Source of the DNA: Bartonella quintana
Lineage (GTDB): Bacteria; Pseudomonadota; Alphaproteobacteria; Rhizobiales; Rhizobiaceae
DNA: 64,000 nucleotides
Assembly (NCBI RefSeq): GCF_009936175.1
Contig: NZ_AP019773.1
Coordinates: forward strand, 372,001-436,000
Direction of reading: 5' to 3'
The notes under the pieces were generated by a model. The model saw only the letters and a list, made by a program, of their open reading frames with translations, did no database searches and was not told where the DNA came from. Below, piece after piece: positions 61,715 to 64,000 of the stretch. The position numbers and the translations under genes are program-made. Numbering within the stretch: position 1 is the first letter of the stretch; every line of letters starts with the position of its first letter.

Positions 61715-62668
61715 ATGGTACAACCGCATATTCGCCTGCTTATTGTTGGTTCAGGTCCAGCTGGTTATACAGCGGCAATCTATGCGGCGAGAGGAATGCT
61801 CGAACCGGTTTTGGTTACTGGATTACAGCAGGGCGGACAGTTGACAATTACAACTGACGTTGAAAACTATCCAGGGTTTGCTGATCCAATTCAAGGACCA
61901 TGGTTGATGGAACAGATGGCAAAACAAGCTGAAAATATGGGCACAAAAGTTGTTTATGATAGTATTATAAAGGCTGATTTATTGAAGCGCCCTTTTATCT
62001 TATATGGAGATTCAGGAACTCAATATTGTTGTGATGCGCTCATTATTGCAACGGGGGCGCAGGTTCGCTGGCTTGGTTTGGAGAGCGAGCAGACATTTAT
62101 GGGGGGCGGTGTTTCTGCTTGCGCTACATGTGATGGCTTCTTTTATCGTGATAAGGACGTTATTGTTGTGGGAGGGGGAAATACAGCCGTTGAAGAAGCT
62201 CTTTATTTATCGCATTTGGCGAAGACGGTAAGCATAGTTCATCGGCGGAATCATTTTCGGGCGGAAAAAATTTTGCAAGATAGGTTGTTTGCTTGCGATA
62301 ATGTACGCGTTATTTGGGATCATGTGGTAGAAGAAATTGTTGGTTTGCCAGCTCATGCTTCAATGGGAGCTGTTGTGACAGGTGTACGTCTCAAAAATAT
62401 TAAAACCGGTCAAAAAATTAAGGTAGATACGGATGGAATATTTATTGCTATCGGACATGATCCTGCCGTCTCTTTGTTTGAAGGACAACTAAAACAAAAA
62501 CCAGGCGGCTACTTGTGGACAGCGCCGGATTCAACAGCAACAAGCATTGCTGGTGTTTTTGCTGCGGGGGATGTTGTGGACAACATATTCCGCCAGGCTA
62601 TAACAGCAGCAGGGAGGGGATGTATGGCAGCGCTGGAAGCAGAACGGTTTTTGGATCTGCAGATATAG
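61715..62668 (+). CDS. trxB: Thioredoxin-disulfide reductase
   Basis: An FAD/NADPH enzyme that reduces thioredoxin. It has 317 residues. FAD motif GSGPAGYT at 12-19, redox-active CATC at 136-139, NADPH motif VVGGGNTAVEEALYLS, and the terminal GVFAAGDVVDNIFRQAITAAGRGCMAAL are intact. AAAGGGA precedes the ATG. lsrB lies 56 bp downstream, as in Sinorhizobium and Brucella. Confidence 0.97.
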   Translation: MVQPHIRLLIVGSGPAGYTAAIYAARGMLEPVLVTGLQQGGQLTITTDVENYPGFADPIQGPWLMEQMAKQAENMGTKVVYDSIIKADLLKRPFILYGDSGTQYCCDALIIATGAQVRWLGLESEQTFMGGGVSACATCDGFFYRDKDVIVVGGGNTAVEEALYLSHLAKTVSIVHRRNHFRAEKILQDRLFACDNVRVIWDHVVEEIVGLPAHASMGAVVTGVRLKNIKTGQKIKVDTDGIFIAIGHDPAVSLFEGQLKQKPGGYLWTAPDSTATSIAGVFAAGDVVDNIFRQAITAAGRGCMAALEAERFLDLQI

Positions 62669-62724
62669 ATGTTTAAAATAGATACGCATCGGAAAAGTGA
62701 AAGAAATAAGAGGTAAAATTAATT

Positions 62725-63630
62725 GTGGCGTTATCATTGGATTGGGATAAGTTAAGGGTTTTTCATGCTGCGGCAGAAGCGGGTTCTTTTACGCATGCCG
62801 CTCAAAGGCTTCATTTATCCCAATCAGCAATTTCGCGACAGGTTTCAGCTTTAGAGCAGGAGGTTGGTGTGTTTCTGTTTCAGCGTCATGCACGTGGTTT
62901 GATCCTTACAGAGCAGGGTGAGATTCTTTATCGTACAACGCATGATGTTTTGATGAAGCTTGAAAGCGCGCATTCGCAATTAAGTGAAAGCTGTGAAAAA
63001 CCAGCAGGGAATTTGCGTGTTACATCGACCTGCGGAATGGGGTCAGGGTGGCTTGTGGAACACATGCCTGAATTCCTGAGTCTTTATCCGGATATACGGA
63101 TTCAACTCCTGTTTGATGATAAGGAACTTGATCTGACGATGCGTCATGCAGACTGTGCTGTTCGTTTACAAAAGCCTCAACAGCCTGATCTTATACAAAA
63201 AAAATTATTTACAATTCACATGCATGTTTATGCTTCAAAAAAATATATTGCAAATTATGGCAAACCAGAAAAATTATCTGAGCTCGATGAACACCGGATT
63301 ATTTCATTCGGTGAACCTGTTCCACCTTATTTGTCTGGTTTAAATTGGTTGGAAAAGGCTGGTAAAGGTGATGGATCTTTGCGCCCTTCAGTACTGCGAA
63401 TCAATAATATTATTTCGATCAAGAATGCGCTTATGTGTGATCTTGGTATTGCTGTGCTTCCTGATTATATCGTAGATAATGATGAGCACCTTGTGCGTCT
63501 TTTTCCTGATATGGTTGATATCCCTTCCTTTGATACTTTTTTTTGTTATCCTTATGCTTTAAAGAATTTGGCAAAGCTAAAAGCTTTTCGAGATTATATT
63601 TTTTCAAAAGCACGTCAGTGGTCTTTTTAA
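62725..63630 (+). CDS. lsrB: LysR-family regulator, LsrB/VtlR type
   Basis: A 301-residue LysR regulator starting at GTG 62725 behind AAGAGG. The winged helix-turn-helix spans about 5-62 (LRVFHAAAEAGSFTHAAQRLHLSQSAISRQVSALE), followed by a substrate-binding-like effector domain. Its place directly after trxB, and length, match LsrB of Sinorhizobium and VtlR of Brucella; the Brucella protein activates an AbcR small RNA, and the Sinorhizobium protein affects redox and envelope genes. A probable AbcR-like RNA is found 100 bp downstream here. Confidence 0.82.
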   Translation: MALSLDWDKLRVFHAAAEAGSFTHAAQRLHLSQSAISRQVSALEQEVGVFLFQRHARGLILTEQGEILYRTTHDVLMKLESAHSQLSESCEKPAGNLRVTSTCGMGSGWLVEHMPEFLSLYPDIRIQLLFDDKELDLTMRHADCAVRLQKPQQPDLIQKKLFTIHMHVYASKKYIANYGKPEKLSELDEHRIISFGEPVPPYLSGLNWLEKAGKGDGSLRPSVLRINNIISIKNALMCDLGIAVLPDYIVDNDEHLVRLFPDMVDIPSFDTFFCYPYALKNLAKLKAFRDYIFSKARQWSF

Positions 63631-63724
63631 TAATGTAGTATTTTAAGCTATGTGTTTAATGCATAGCAGATACGCGTAAGTCTTTATTGTGCTTTTTCTT
63701 ATAAAATGACATAGAGTACTATCT

Positions 63725-63846
63725 CTTGATTATGTTGCCTCCCATTGCATTTTCTTGAGTGTTCCCTTACGAAGATCTGTCAGATTGATTTTATCTCTGA
63801 AGGTTTTCCAAACTTGCCGGATGTACGTGTCCGGTTTTTTTTTATT
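63725..63846 (+). ncRNA. Probable AbcR-type (alpha-r15 family) trans-acting small RNA
   Basis: About 120 bases, the size of the alpha-r15 family, right after lsrB, where Sinorhizobium has its tandem AbcR genes. A -10-like TACTAT lies at 63717-63722. The 5' part carries two anti-ribosome-site motifs, CCTCCCATTGC (63738-63748) and GTTCCCTT (63761-63768), typical of AbcR loops. It ends in the terminator hairpin CCGGA...TCCGG plus a T-run. Known members pair with ABC-transporter mRNAs through Hfq. The two overlapping ORFs here look spurious. Only one copy is seen. The identification rests on position, size and motifs, not on alignment. Confidence 0.6.
63817..63846 (+). terminator. Intrinsic terminator of the small RNA
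   Basis: CCGGA (63817-63821) and TCCGG (63830-63834) flank the loop TGTACGTG and are followed by nine Ts, an A and more Ts. There is no protein gene directly upstream with a matching end, so it supports an RNA gene. Confidence 0.85.
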
Positions 63847-64000
63847 TTTTGAAAAGGTATCTAAAAATAGAGATATCTTTGAGGATGATAAGGAACAAAT
63901 TTCAAAAGGTTTATGGGTGTTCAACAATTTTTATGCATATCAAGACTCAATGAAGAGCTTTGGAAAATATTGAGATTACAATGGCTTTTGTGAAATAGAA

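Noticed and set aside
63730..63973. Two overlapping ORFs downstream of lsrB
   Set aside because: They cover the promoter-to-terminator unit of the probable small RNA and read through its terminator; no protein family fits.

Overview
The window is AT-rich and densely coding. Its gene content and order are those of a small-genome member of the Rhizobiales, most consistent with Bartonella. Markers for this are rsmE-gshA, divergent ubiG/lysC, a split ATP synthase Fo operon (atpI-B-E-F'-F), glyQ-glyS, ychF-pth-rplY, lgt-midA-pgeF, greA-lpcC and trxB-lsrB, plus a BA14K-type surface protein. The species is not identified. No rRNA, tRNA, CRISPR array or intact transposase was seen.

Layout. 0-9 kb: a 47-residue membrane peptide, rsmE, gshA, a TcyP-type cystine carrier, a methyltransferase, comF, grxC, ubiG and lysC. 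9-16 kb: a decayed gap with an inverted copy of the nhaA 3' end, then nhaA, a membrane-anchored protein of unknown function and an SLC13/TrkA-C transporter. 16-22 kb: a YfgM-like protein, der and the Fo operon. 22-32 kb: glyS, glyQ, a TPR protein and a polyprenyl diphosphate synthase on the minus strand, then a methyltransferase, an S49 peptidase, a 59-residue ORF and ispE on the plus strand. 31.6-35.2 kb: an 879-bp repeat followed by petA, petB and petC, all ruined by frameshifts, stops and ligand substitutions. 35-43 kb: PRC-barrel protein, ychF, L,D-transpeptidase, decayed DNA holding a diverged third copy of the repeat, pth, rplY, a wrecked HerA/DUF87-type ATPase gene and prs. 44-52 kb: pgeF, midA, lgt, ubiK, a YbjN protein, an EnvZ/OmpR-type pair, an MBL hydrolase and a His-rich BA14K protein. 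52.9-53.8 kb: second copy of the 879-bp repeat. 54-64 kb: uvrB, an SH3 protein, greA, lpcC, decayed DNA with an integrase-like scrap, trkH, trxB and lsrB. Downstream of lsrB lies a probable AbcR-family (alpha-r15) small RNA ending in an intrinsic terminator.

How the genes fit together. Ubiquinone genes (polyprenyl diphosphate synthase, ubiG, ubiK) and the Fo sector of ATP synthase look intact, but the cytochrome bc1 complex encoded here cannot be made. If there is no copy elsewhere, quinol must be oxidised directly by quinol oxidases. A thiol-redox theme runs through the window: cystine import beside gshA, then grxC, trxB and a LsrB-type regulator. The regions free of intact genes (31.6-35.2, 38.4-39.8, 41.4-42.7, 52.4-54.1 and 58.9-60.0 kb) record ongoing reductive decay. 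The 879-bp direct repeat is about 99.5% identical and its two copies lie 21.3 kb apart, so it is a credible substrate for duplication or deletion of everything between them.
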